From contig MU129066.1 in the NCBI GenBank assembly GCA_014904985.1, forward strand, positions 88,139 to 152,138: 64,000 nt of DNA. Reading direction: 5' to 3'. Of the stretch, positions 1 to 9,574 are shown one piece after another (the stretch's first letter is position 1; every line of letters begins with the position of its first letter). Under the pieces are notes generated by a model. It saw only the letters and a list, made by a program, of their open reading frames with translations. It was not told the DNA's origin and did no database searches. The position numbers and the translations under genes are program-made. This DNA is from Hydnum rufescens UP504. Its lineage: Eukaryota; Basidiomycota; Agaricomycetes; Cantharellales; Hydnaceae.

Positions 1-549
1 TATAATTAACTTAGAGGGAAAGGTTCAGAGAGCAATGGAAGGAATACAGGAGACTAGAGAAGTGGATAGGACTATATTTACTCTGGGCATAATTGAATAT
101 TTTCAGCTTGGGGTGCACTGTTGCGGGATTTACTGAGGCTTGATCAGCTTTCACAACTAGTTCTAAATGTCAGATAATCCTGGACCCTCAGAGACATCAC
201 TAAATGACAAGAAAAGGATAAGAGGAGAGGTATGAGTATATTCACCTCAGAAATACCAAGAAAGTCAAGAATATCTTCAGTCTGAGGCAGCCAGGGGCCA
301 AGGGCTGGGCTCCAAAAGGGGAAAACCCACTGCCACTCAGGTGCAGTCAATTCATATTCATAGTCACAGACATGGACAAGGACAAGTGCGGGGCCGCGGC
401 CAAGGCAGACAACCCAGACTTGGCATGCCACCCAGAAATGCGGATAGCCTATCCTTGGGCAGTGAAATCCCAATTGACCCCATACTTCTCTCCAATAATG
501 ATACTATATCGGTCAGTATTCAGTCGTCACTAAGGAACTCCCCGCTTAA
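1..549. other. no confident gene; possible R/G-rich upstream exon
   Basis: No complete gene is visible. On the + strand, 341-480 reads as a short Gly/Arg/Gln-rich stretch (GQGQVRGRGQGRQPR) in a different frame from the gene that follows at 550. It could be an upstream exon of that gene, because an R/G-rich N-terminus in front of an acidic body is common in fungal proteins, but no splice sites were established. The open frame on the opposite strand has no recognisable motif and is probably a shadow. Confidence 0.3.
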
Positions 550-2673
550 TTATTATATGAACAGCTTCATGATGGCGGTGTCATGGATTTCAGTTCCCTA
601 CATGCCTCTATGGGTACCGATACTCCCATTGAATATGAGATTTTCAATGGTGGGGATCCTCATAGTACTGAATGGCATGCATTGTGCATTCAACATCTTC
701 ATATTCTTGTTCAGCACCTCCCAGATGTTGGCACTATTGCATCACAGGGCGACTACCTTGGGAGCTACATTCCTCAGTCTTATGAAGAGTGGTGACAAGT
801 CTTCGGCATTGACAATTTTGGCGATTTTCTCATAGACGACCTTAAATTTGGCCCAGTGTTTAAAGACTTCGCCAAGCAAGCCTTTGGGGATCGATACGAA
901 GCTGAAGTGGCACTTGCCATGTTCTCTATGGGCAATTTCGAGAGTGTTTGGCAAGTTGCATGCTCGGTATCAATTGCGAACGCTCAACAGATGGATGGAT
1001 TGGTGTTCTGGGCTTCTGGCGGTGTGGTAGCCATGATTCCCAAGATGTTCCAATCCACTTTTACTCACTGTCCCACAGACCATGAGTCTGGACTTATTGA
1101 TAAGTGGCTAGTTGATGTCTTGAACATGGCTAAGCAAATGTATGAATGACACGACACTGCCATAAGTGCACCCAATCCGTTTCGAGTGAAAGAAAATCTG
1201 ACACAGGATCCAATGCCTTACTAGATTCCCCTTTTATCAGCACTGTCTTTGGCATCTACTGTTCATCCAACATCTCCCACATCTGCTGTTCACTCTACCT
1301 TTGCAGGCCATTCCACCCCCACCATTCATTCAGTATCTACACTTCCTTCAAAGTCTGCAATTTGTTCGACATCCACAATTTGTTCGATGTCCGCAATTTG
1401 TTCGACATCCACAATTTGTTTGATGCCTGCAATTCCTTTGATGTCCACACATCCTTTGACACTCACAATTCCTTTGATGTCTATGATCCCTTCAATGTCT
1501 ATGATTCCTTCAGCATCTATGGTTCCTTCAGCATCTACGGTTCCTTCAGCATCTATGGTTCCTTCAGCATCTGCGATCTCGTCGGCATCCATGATCTCTT
1601 TGGCATCCACGGTCCCTTTGACATCTGGAGTCCCTTCGACATCCGCCAATGCCCCCTTCAAGTCTAGAACTGCAATGGGTGCCAACTTCATCACTAGGTT
1701 TGCACAGGCAGCTCTAGATCAAGATGTCAATTGGAGTCAAGATGTTGATAGTGGATTGGAGTTTGTTACCCCATCTGACTCAGAAGACTCTAACAATGAG
1801 CACTTTGATGATGTCTTCAGCAAAGAAGACGAGAATGGGAATGTTTGATCAGCATGCACCCAAACCGCAGGGAAGCAATGCCAGAAGCCAAGGACCAAGT
1901 CAAACCATCCTCACATTCCCAACATCGAAGCAGAACTTGCCAATCTTGAGGCCCAGGAAGGCATCTGGGATGATCAGCTACATGACAATAACAATTCAAC
2001 TGCCGATATCCTCCCTAACATCTCGACTCTCAAAGATGGTCCATTGTCACTGGACCAATGGAAGATGTGTGAACTGATTTGGGGCCAATTCATGAAGGCT
2101 GTGGATTTTCTGGCGCAAAAATGGCAAGTCAAGCCCAGTAGGATTCTTGCCAAGGCAGGCCATGTGGTGTCAGTCCCACCCTCTTGAACTGAAAATCTAT
2201 GGAATGCATTCTTGAGTTCTGAAAAGGATAATTGGCCTACAGATGGTACAAATCTCCTATTCATGCTAAGTAGTGGCTAATATATGAGTTTGACAGAGCT
2301 GTTGAAAGCTTGGAATGCATGAATGAAAGTTAAATATGCAACACTATTTGAAGGTCTAAACAAGAATGAGGCTGCAGCCAAAAAAGACAGTCTCCTAAAA
2401 GGTCTACAGGAGAAGAGAGGTATTCGAGACTTTGAACAAGCAGAAGAAGGCCGGCAGGGGGCGATAATGGCTCGAAATGCAAATTCGATAAAAAAACAGG
2501 CATGTAGACCTGTCATAGATGCCTTAACTGTATGGGCTCCATCACTGATACAGTATGTAGGCCTTACATTTGGACACATTCTCGAACATTGCAATGATTA
2601 CATTTCTTATCAATTGAGACTTTCAAGATGGATATGCCACCGCACAGAACTGCACGATTACCGGATCGCCTGA
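550..2673 (+). pseudogene. decayed gene of unknown function, one reading frame with seven stops
   Basis: I do not recognise the protein. One frame can be followed across the whole interval, interrupted by TGA at 793, 1,147, 1,846, 2,185 and 2,320, TAG at 1,222 and TAA at 2,278. Each could come from CGA, CAG or CAA by a single C-to-T change. Visible parts in order are an N-terminal part with aromatic and acidic residues (about 550-1,145), a Ser/Pro/Thr/Ile-rich repeat segment (1,250-1,650), an acidic patch (SDSEDSNNEHFDDVF), and a helical Lys/Glu/Ala-rich part (2,323-2,600). Coding-like sequence continues in shifted frames to about 3,500. There is no intron inside the frame. It resembles lineage-specific basidiomycete genes that travel with transposons, but that is inference. 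It is surely not functional as it stands. Confidence 0.6.
1360..1610 (+). repeat. 18-bp coding minisatellite inside the decayed gene
   Basis: About a dozen imperfect 18-bp units (for example CCTTCAGCATCTATGGTT, and earlier TTCGACATCCACAATTTG) follow each other. Because 18 is a multiple of three, all frames on both strands stay open, which creates false long reading frames here. In the gene frame the unit reads as six-residue blocks such as S-A-S-M-V-P. Confidence 0.85.
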
Positions 2674-3251
2674 GATTACGCAAGCACTTGACCCATTCAA
2701 GGCTAATATTCTTAAGACACTCCACAATGCCGTATGAACTGCAAAGTATGTCCTGTTCTCTTTAGTTGACTGGTTATGGTGCAAATTGAGGTCAATCCAG
2801 TACTCTGAAAACAATGAACTCTGGGGAAATTGAACCCGAGCAACTAGTCAAAGAGAAGAAACACAAGGCATTGATGAACTGAGACACTGCTTGTGCTGCT
2901 CTGTCAGCATTTATGAAACCAATTCTAGGTATTTAATGATTCCTTTTTGTTGCGAGTCACAATGATTATAGCAATTTCTTCAGAACCCCATGGCATCAGC
3001 ATCCTGAATTCCCAGGATGGCGCCAAATGGGCATTTCCTATGAAGCAGCTAGGTCTTAAACTTTGCGTGAAGGAGCTGACCTTGGTGGGCTGGCCTGATG
3101 ACCTGTGAGTTCCAACTCCAAATCAATCTGAGTACTCGAAGGACGAGTTGGTGCCATTCATCAATAATTGCACATTCAGCTCGACATGCCACCTCCACAT
3201 TCGCAAATGGAATTCCAGCGAGTGTTTTGTATCTACCTCTGATCCATTGAT
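2674..3251 (+). pseudogene. frame-shifted continuation of the decayed gene
   Basis: Coding-like fragments continue in other frames. One at about 2,650-2,830 contains ALDPFKANILKTLHNAV and SLVDWLWCKLRSIQY. Another at about 2,970-3,110 contains GISILNSQDGAKWAFP and LTLVGWPDDL. They are separated by stops and frameshifts. The order and amino-acid style fit the gene before and after them, so I read this as the middle to C-terminal part of the same decayed gene. Confidence 0.45.
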
Positions 3252-3691
3252 TTGTCTGAAATAAGATTGCTAGTGGCTAAGGATCCTGATGATGTTGACC
3301 AATACCCACTCATCAAGAACAATAAAGGAGAGACTCTTCTGCGCGTCTGCAATATTCAACCATGGCTCCCCAAGAAATCTGGCACACATAAACGAGACAA
3401 GAAGGCGAAAACAAAGCTTCATTCTGATTCTGACTCGAATCCCTCTCGCAGTAATTCACCCTCAATGTCGCATTCACAGAGGCAACAGCAAGCATGACGA
3501 TCCCAGTCCCACTCCTGTTCACACCAGCAGAACAATACTTTGTCCATTGGCGCTCTCGTTCACGCTCTCACTCTCGCACCTGCTCTGATTCCTGCTCTGA
3601 TTCCCACTCTCGCACCCAATATCGTTCTTGTTCTCAACCTACTCTTCAACCTCAGTCTCAACCTCAAAGTGATCCAGGGCAACAGCCATGA
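3252..3691 (+). pseudogene. C-terminal fragment of the decayed gene with Ser/Arg-rich tail
   Basis: A short open stretch (3,252-3,497) reads DPDDVDQYPLI, then GETLLRVCNIQPWLPK, then a basic tail rich in Lys and Ser. A second frame (3,494-3,691) gives an Arg-Ser dipeptide stretch (RSRSRSHSRTCSDS) and then Gln/Pro. RS-rich and PQ-rich tails are low-complexity, so little function can be read from them. It is probably the 3' end of the gene starting at about 550, with a frameshift at about 3,490. Confidence 0.45.
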
Positions 3692-3709
3692 CCACAACCA
3701 AGAGGTGCC

Positions 3710-4141
3710 ATGGCGGCACACAATGTCCGATCTGTAGCCTCTACCACCACGTCTTCCACCCGATCTGCCAAGCCATTATCTTCTCACACTCTGTATTCGA
3801 AATCAAGAAATCCAGTTGGAGCAGGGAATTCATGTAGTGCAACCAAGCCGCTCCCTGCCTCAGTGCCGAATAGGACACGAGTTACCTCATCTTCAGGTGC
3901 AGGTAGTGGTACTGGGAACTCTGGTGCACTTGATTCAAAACTGTCGGTCTCGACAACAATGGCATGTTCGTCTCTAATTGAAAAATCCACTTCGAGCCAC
4001 CTGCACAATATACAAGATTCTACTTATGGTTTACCCTCGATCTCAGAGGGTAGCGAGCCTGATTTTAGAGACCCTGATGTTGGGGATAATCACCTGCCGC
4101 CTGAGCCTCTTCATCGTGAAGATCTATGCTATGGCCAGTGA
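3710..4141 (+). CDS. short Ser/Thr-rich reading frame, unknown
   Basis: This 143-residue frame is Ser/Thr-rich over its first 90 residues and acidic near its end (SISEGSEPDFRDPDVGDNHL). I recognise no domain. It follows the decayed gene closely on the same strand and may be another piece of it, or of the low-complexity reading frame that begins at 4,344. A real independent gene is possible but not supported by any motif. Confidence 0.3.
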   Translation: MAAHNVRSVASTTTSSTRSAKPLSSHTLYSKSRNPVGAGNSCSATKPLPASVPNRTRVTSSSGAGSGTGNSGALDSKLSVSTTMACSSLIEKSTSSHLHNIQDSTYGLPSISEGSEPDFRDPDVGDNHLPPEPLHREDLCYGQ

Positions 4142-4343
4142 AACCCGCCTCAACCTAAGTATTGATCAAGTCACTGCCTCTCACGTATCGTATTTGTACT
4201 TATAGAGATTTCCATCCTGCTCTAGCTCTACCACAATTGATGACTCCAATAACTCATCAAACGAAGAATGGATTGATGATCAAGGTTCGCCATCTTTCAA
4301 AGATGCTGCTCAAGGGGACTACTCTGAGGGAAATTATTATCCA

Positions 4344-4925
4344 ATGGAGTTTGAAAACAAAACCTTGTCATCTCCCAATAATACTGATGATGGCAATTCA
4401 CAATACTATGAGGATGAAGCAAGTGTCTCTCACGACTGGGCCTCTGGACATACATCTCTCCATGAGTCCCACAAACCTCCTCCTCATGAGTCTCGCGAAC
4501 TTCCTCCTTGCGAGTCTCATGAACTTCCTCCTTGCGAGTCTCGTGAACTTCCTCCTCATGAGTCTCGCAAACCTCCTCGCAAGTCTTGTGAACCTCCTCA
4601 CAAGTCTCGTGAATCTCCTAGCAAACTTCATTGTGGGTCCCATGAATCTTGTGGAGTTCGTTGTGAGTCTCGCGAACCTCCTCGTGAAGTTCATCGTGAC
4701 TCTCATGAACCTCTTTGGGAGCCTTGTGAACCTCCTCATCAGTCTCATGAACCTCCTCATGAAGCTCATCCCAAGTCTCGCCAGCCTCCTTGTGAATTTC
4801 ATCATGAGTCTCCTTATGAACTTCATTGTGACTCTCGCCAACCTCATGAACTTCCCCATGAGTCTCAATCTCATGAACCTCGTCGTGAGTCTCACAAACC
4901 TCGTGAACTTCATTGCAAGTTGTGA
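4344..4925 (+). repeat. 24/21-bp coding minisatellite (E-S-R-E-L-P-P units)
   Basis: After a short acidic lead the sequence is a minisatellite. The first units are 24 bp (His/Cys-Glu-Ser-Arg-Glu-Leu-Pro-Pro) and then the period drops to 21 bp (Glu-Ser-Arg-Lys-Pro-Pro). About 20 units reach 4,925. Because the period is divisible by three, three overlapping frames on both strands are open, so open frames of other composition here are shadows. The + frame starting at 4,344 could be a low-complexity protein, but nothing supports a function. Confidence 0.75.
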
Positions 4926-5164
4926 AGCTTGTGCACTTCATTGTGAGTCTCATGAAGTCTGTCACCCGCAGCACTACCTGCCTTCTGAATATTCCTTGCT
5001 TCAGCCCTTTCAAGAATTTTCTCCTTCCAAATGTGCCTAGTTTTAGTTTTCTTAATTAGTTGATGGAAACTTAATCTCAATGGATTGATTGTATTTCCTT
5101 TGCCCTCCCACCTTTTCCATAAGCACTTAAACTGTACATACTTTATCTACTTACATGCTGATGC

Positions 5165-5283
5165 TCAACTGAGTCAAGTCAAGTTGAGTCAAGTCAAGTT
5201 GAGTCAAGTCAAGTCGAGTTGAGTCAAGTTGAGTCAAGCCGAGTTGAGTTGAGTCAAGTCGAGTCGAATCAAGTCAAGTTGCA
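5165..5283. repeat. pentanucleotide repeat array
   Basis: About 23 imperfect 5-bp units alternate between GAGTC, AAGTC and GAGTT. It lies in a non-coding gap (5,041-5,600) between the low-complexity frame and the KDZ-1 block. No gene is visible in that gap. Confidence 0.9.
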
Positions 5284-5339
5284 GAGTCACCAACTACAAC
5301 AGATGAGAGAGATTTTCATGACTTCGAGTTGCAGACACT

Positions 5340-5460
5340 AGGCAGACCAACCCCTATCTGAGGATCCCATGGCCTAATTCAGGTGTCCCACAGCCTAACC
5401 CTGGGTGTCCCAAGGCCAACTTTGGGTGTCCCCAGACCAAGAATTCCAGAGTTTGAGCTG
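5340..5460 (+). repeat. dispersed repeat A, copy 1
   Basis: This segment is built from short units such as GGGTGTCCCCAGACCAA and CCTAA-containing variants. It is clearly related, in the same orientation, to 14,477-14,605. Both begin with AGGCAGACC and a GAGGATCCCA box, and both end with GTGTCCCCAGACCAAGAA. The two copies flank the minus-strand block that holds KDZ-1, the coiled-coil gene and the GRF gene. Confidence 0.8.
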
Positions 5461-5601
5461 AGTCGTGGAAACACTAGTTTGTCAGTGCCATATTCCATCT
5501 GACCTCGAACTTGGAGAGCTATCTAAACCCGACTTTGTTCCAATACAATGGAATGTGACATTGATTTTATTATCTGTCAAATCCAGACACAATGCAAGAC
5601 T

Positions 5602-7903
5602 CTATTCGGATTCATAGGTATTTACAGAGTCATCAGAGCAGATGTCACATTGACTGCATTCTTTGTCATCATCTATTTTCCTGAGCACCTTGGAGGTGAC
5701 TGCTAGAATTTCACATTGTTTGATGCAATCTTCACTGTCTGAATCAAGCTCATGTGTCAAACCTTCGGGAAAGGGTGTAGACAGAGTGTGGACACATGTG
5801 ACATCTGCATGTACACTCTTCGAGGCAAAAGGCATGATAGATCATAGGTTGGAAGGGTAGGGTAGTCAAGAGAGAGAATGATCCCACAATTCTCCGAGGT
5901 TGTTGAGATCTGTGAATTTGTGTAGAAGGTGAAAGTGAAGGGCAGAATCAGTTCCTGCAAGTGATTATAAGAATTCAAGTCAACATGTGTCATTGGAGTG
6001 CATACCGGCCTCATGGATCACTGTCTGAATAGCATTGTGTTCCTCTGCATACCAGACATGCATGTTTGCCACCTCACACTTGATGATGTTGAGTTCAGCG
6101 TGGCAACCCTTCCAGTCTAGATATGCGATAATTGCCACCTGCATGTTTTCATCTGCCAACCATCGTGGTGGCACACAATTGTCACCTAGTCCAGCCTCAA
6201 GGATATGCAAACCCTTCCAGATAGCACCATCAACGTCAAGAGAGAACAATCCCTTTTGGTCGAGCTTTTCTGGATGGATCGCGCCTCGAGGGGCATCATC
6301 CCAAGCATCTAGCATATGTTCGATTTCTTTATTGAGTTGGTCAAGGCAGCGTACGATGGCAGGTTGTCACTTCTTGTCCGCTTTTGCCTCATGAATTCGG
6401 GCTTTGTGATCTATTGGCGGTTCTTGGTATCAGATCAAGTTGATGGGCCTGAACCATCGTACACACCGAGGATATGGCTGTGGTAATCTTCAATGCATTG
6501 AGTAATCATAAATTTATGACTGATTAAAGCAGCCACGAGGTGCTGGTAGTGAGCACGAGCACAAACGAGTGCATTGTACCATTGCGAAGACTTGATCTTT
6601 TTGAGATCGCCTCATGTCATCTTACCATGAAGTAACAAATTGTATTCTTTTTTCGCAAGCTGTGATTCAACCTGTTCTAATGACGATCGCAGTTGATCTA
6701 AGTGATCAAGTAATTCGATGCAGTCAGGGGATGAGGGATCATGCAGAAGTATAGACACTTGTTGACTCAAAGTAAGCATAATCTGTCATCGGAGAGTGGT
6801 ACAAGTCCATAGGAGGTTGAGTATAGATTTGATTGTCTTCATCCCTGCATCCTTTTTGGGGACTAAGTTGCCTGATGTCAGTAAATTTATCTGGAGAAAC
6901 AGATTTAACACATGAGGTGGCTCAGCCTGCTGTGTGGACAACTGCTTGGCCCATGCAGTTTGGATCTTGTCGATTGGAATCCCTAGTCTGTCCAGAGCAC
7001 CCTCCGCTTCATCTAATTTAGCAACCACATCGTCAAAGTGCCATTTCTGACAGCTTGCAAGCTTGCGCAGGTTTTGTCCATTGATATATGCTTGTTTGGT
7101 ATTTATCACAAACAATCGGCGATAGAACTGTATGGTCATAGAAGACTTAGTATTCAGTATTGTAAAGGAGTGGGAGACTTACACCTGAAATACGACACAT
7201 TGGAATGACACCATTTAGTAAATTCCACTCTCTCTCGCATCCTTCACCATCAGTGTGACCGAACTCGGGATTTTTGTATGGGTGGTATGACAATTGGCAC
7301 AGCCATTGATGACCATACAAGTGAAAAATGGGTGTGGCAAATTTGAGATGCAGCAGACAATGGGGCAACAGTTGCCACTGAGGGCTGATAGTCAATACAA
7401 TGGTATAGGTTGATCAGAACGAATCCCATGTACCCATTCCATTTCTCAATGCAAAGCGCATATTACATCATAAAAAAAACCAACAGTAAATGACTCAGGT
7501 AGCTCCCTAAGAAGCCATTGCATCATAGCAAGCATAAAATATTGTTTTTCACCATTTGGACCCATGTTGATGAACCAAAGGACGCAGTTGTGTTGGCAAA
7601 CCAAGACAATAAGGCCCTTGTCTGAGAATTCTTTCATTATTTTGATGTGATAATCTTTAGCTGCAAGGTATGAATCCTTGCAGCAATCAATGACATCATT
7701 AATGACCGCCATTCCCCTTTCTTGAACATCGGTAGAGCGATTTGGATTTGTAGACTTTCCCGCTGCCTTGGTCTCTGTGTAATATTTGCTCATAGCTGAT
7801 GTCTCGCTCGTTGAGAGAAATAGATTGCGTGGTGTCCTGAAGGCATAATCTTGCATTCCATGCCTATTGTGTTGCCATTGTTGAGTGGCGCAACCATCAC
7901 CGG
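5602..7903 (-). pseudogene. KDZ-1 transposase, catalytic and C-terminal part (broken)
   Basis: This is the second half of a KDZ-family transposase, a DDE/RNase H-fold DNA transposase common in basidiomycetes. Reading down from 7,900, I see a cysteine/histidine segment (GLIVLVCQHNC), the second catalytic region (FYDVICALH), then FATPIFHLYGHQWLCQL with the Glu-bearing motif TDGEGCEREW (7,147-7,395). An intron (7,128-7,182) follows, then YRRLFVINT and a helical part (6,786-7,127). Near the C-terminus is PPRWLADE (about 6,130-6,160). A second intron is likely at about 5,960-6,010 (GTATGC...TTGCAG). Several frameshifts and stops show that it is dead. The 5' half lies at 9,640-11,820, separated by an inserted repeat at 7,904-9,574. 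Confidence 0.85.
7128..7182 (-). other. 55-bp intron in KDZ-1
   Basis: On the minus strand the donor is GTAAGT right after I-S-G and the acceptor ACAG precedes F-Y-R-R-L. KDZ-2 has a 61-bp intron at the same place in the protein (48,742-48,802), which supports both calls. Confidence 0.8.
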
Positions 7904-8106
7904 TATAGAAGAAGGGTTGGGAGCTCTGATGACTGTCAAATCAAAATCTGGTTCAGCCAGTGTGTAGATGGGAGACTGTATTTCTGTTGTTATTCATTGG
8001 GCTGGTTTGCTTCAATGGTTGATCACACTCTGCAAGACATGTATGGTGTTCAGTGGAGAATAGGAAAGGATATGGACTAGCTGTAGTCAATGATATATCA
8101 TTTGGG

Positions 8107-8225
8107 ATGCTTATAGAAAGGCTTATATGTCTGTGATGCTTGTAGGAAGGCTTATGCATCGTAGGGGATGCTTGTAGAAAGGCTTATATGTCTGGGATGC
8201 TTGTGGAAAGGCTTATACATTGTTC
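8107..8225. repeat. short tandem repeat inside copy A
   Basis: Four or five units of about 30 bp, each containing GATGCTTGTAGAAAGGCTTA, follow each other. Copy B carries a longer version at about 24,747-24,892, so the array length differs between copies. Confidence 0.8.
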
Positions 8226-8948
8226 GTGTTGTGTTGGTCTGTTTACTGATATTTGTGTATACTTGTTTACGTTCTCCTGGTCAAAATGCGGATATCTGTG
8301 GGTTATAGACTGGTCAGTGCTTGGTTAGTCTTTGTTAGTATGTTTCTTTCTTCTTTCTTCAAAACCTGATATGTATTTCATTATGCTTACTTTTCCTTGG
8401 ATGTCCAGCAACTCTAACCTTAGGTCCTGCAACTATCCTTGGCTTTAGTGATTCGCATAGAGGGCTACCAGTGGCTTTGTCTCAACAACCTTGAAGATGA
8501 CTTAGCTCCAGATGGCTTATAGATAGACTGTTCTTTAGAGGCAAGCAGAAAAGTTGACAGTGGTTGACAGTGATGATTTCCAGAGAGGAGATGATTGTCT
8601 GGGGATGCAGGAAATCTACCTGCTTTTATACCTTTCTGAAGGTGGCTGTGTTTAAGAAATATGACTCCCCCATGGGTGAGTCATATGTGAGTCATAGGTG
8701 AGAACAAAAGAAAAATAACATGATGATGTAATAATGCAGTCATAGCTGAGTCATTCATAAGAGAACAAAAGGAATCATGAGGGTGATGTCATAGTGATGT
8801 CATTCATGAAGAGAACAAAAGAAATCATGAGGGGGGGTGATGTCACCAATTTGCTGAGCATGTGGAATGCTTGGAGCATGTGGTCACTGACCATGTGGAG
8901 CATTCTGGAGGTGAAATGAAAGGATATCTCCGGGTTTTGGAGATTAAT

Positions 8949-9030
8949 TTGAGCATAGTCCAGTGGTTAAGGTGTTTTGTTGTTGGTTGATAATGGGGAC
9001 AAGTGCATGGGATGGGATTCGATGCAGAAA
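8949..9030 (+). other. tRNA-like stretch (possible SINE head) in copy A
   Basis: The sequence GCATAGTCCAGTGGTTAAGG resembles a tRNA D-arm with a pol III A box, and GGGATTCGATGC, about 55 bp downstream, resembles a B box. The spacing is about 14 bases longer than in a standard tRNA, so it is not a functional tRNA gene as it stands. Copy B has the same stretch at about 25,618-25,700. A tRNA-derived SINE origin is an inference. Confidence 0.4.
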
Positions 9031-9057
9031 CAGTAGTTTGCATCCGTAATAGACGCT

Positions 9058-9445
9058 CTTGGTATCATTAGATGCGGAGTTTTAACAGCTTTCTGGGCGC
9101 GGTTGTTCCGAGCAGATCCGGTGTAAACTGACAGAGAAATTCGTTTTTACTGATGGGTGTTGATTCTAATAGTAATATCATTCTGTAGAGTTCAGTTTTG
9201 ATCTGTTCCTCACACGCTCGGTACCGTTGGATACGGATTTTTATATCTTTCTAGGCACGGTTGTTCCGAGAGGATTGAATGCGAACTGATGGAGAAATTC
9301 GTTTTTACTGGAAATCCCGGATTTTGGTAGTAAAATTGGCCTGGAGAGTGCAGTTTTGGTCCGTTTGACTTGTGTTTGGTACCGTTCGAAAGGTGTGAAT
9401 CGTAGCTTTCTAAGCGTTATATGGGCGCACTTCTCCGATCAAAAC
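9058..9445 (+). repeat. three diverged GGTACCGTT-type units in copy A
   Basis: Units of about 145-150 bp begin near 9,058, 9,218 and 9,365. Each has GGTACCGTT or a variant, then TTTCTNGGCGCGGTTGTT, then GATGGAGAAATTCG. The same units occur in copy B and again at about 38,275-38,535, outside the 1.67-kb repeat. Confidence 0.75.
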
Positions 9446-9574
9446 TGACTGAGTTATAGAATGAATTTGATTTCTGTGCATAGCTGTAATTAATTTCGTA
9501 ATTGGTCATGTGATCGTCCAAAGGCTGGGAGTGGTGTGATTCCGTGTTTTCTGATACTGGATGTTTTTATCTTC

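Larger units (their letters stand above)
7904..9574. mobile_element. 1.67-kb dispersed repeat, copy A, inserted in KDZ-1
   Basis: This 1,671-bp block is nearly identical to 24,545-26,245 in the same orientation. It starts TATAGAAGAAGGGTTGG and ends GGATGTTTTTATCTTC. Joining the flanks brings together the KDZ-1 N-terminal part (ending VFVAG) and its catalytic part (starting DGC), so it is an insertion. The 8-bp flanks, ATCACCGG and CACACCAG, match only in part, as an old target duplication might; copy B has an exact 8-bp duplication. Inside are 25-30-bp units (GGGATGCTTGTAGAAAGG), GAGTCATA-type repeats, a tRNA-like stretch, and repeated GGTACCGTT units. No protein-coding region is evident. It could be a solo LTR or a non-autonomous element; the type is unresolved. 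Confidence 0.8.

Noticed and set aside
4162..5040. Leu/Asn-rich 292-residue frame and its antisense Arg/Met/Phe-rich frames
   Set aside because: They are shadows of the 24/21-bp minisatellite, with composition dictated by the repeat and no domain.
8949..9030. A functional tRNA gene
   Set aside because: A and B box-like sequences are present, but the spacing is too long and no cloverleaf with a proper acceptor stem could be drawn. It is better described as tRNA-derived at most.
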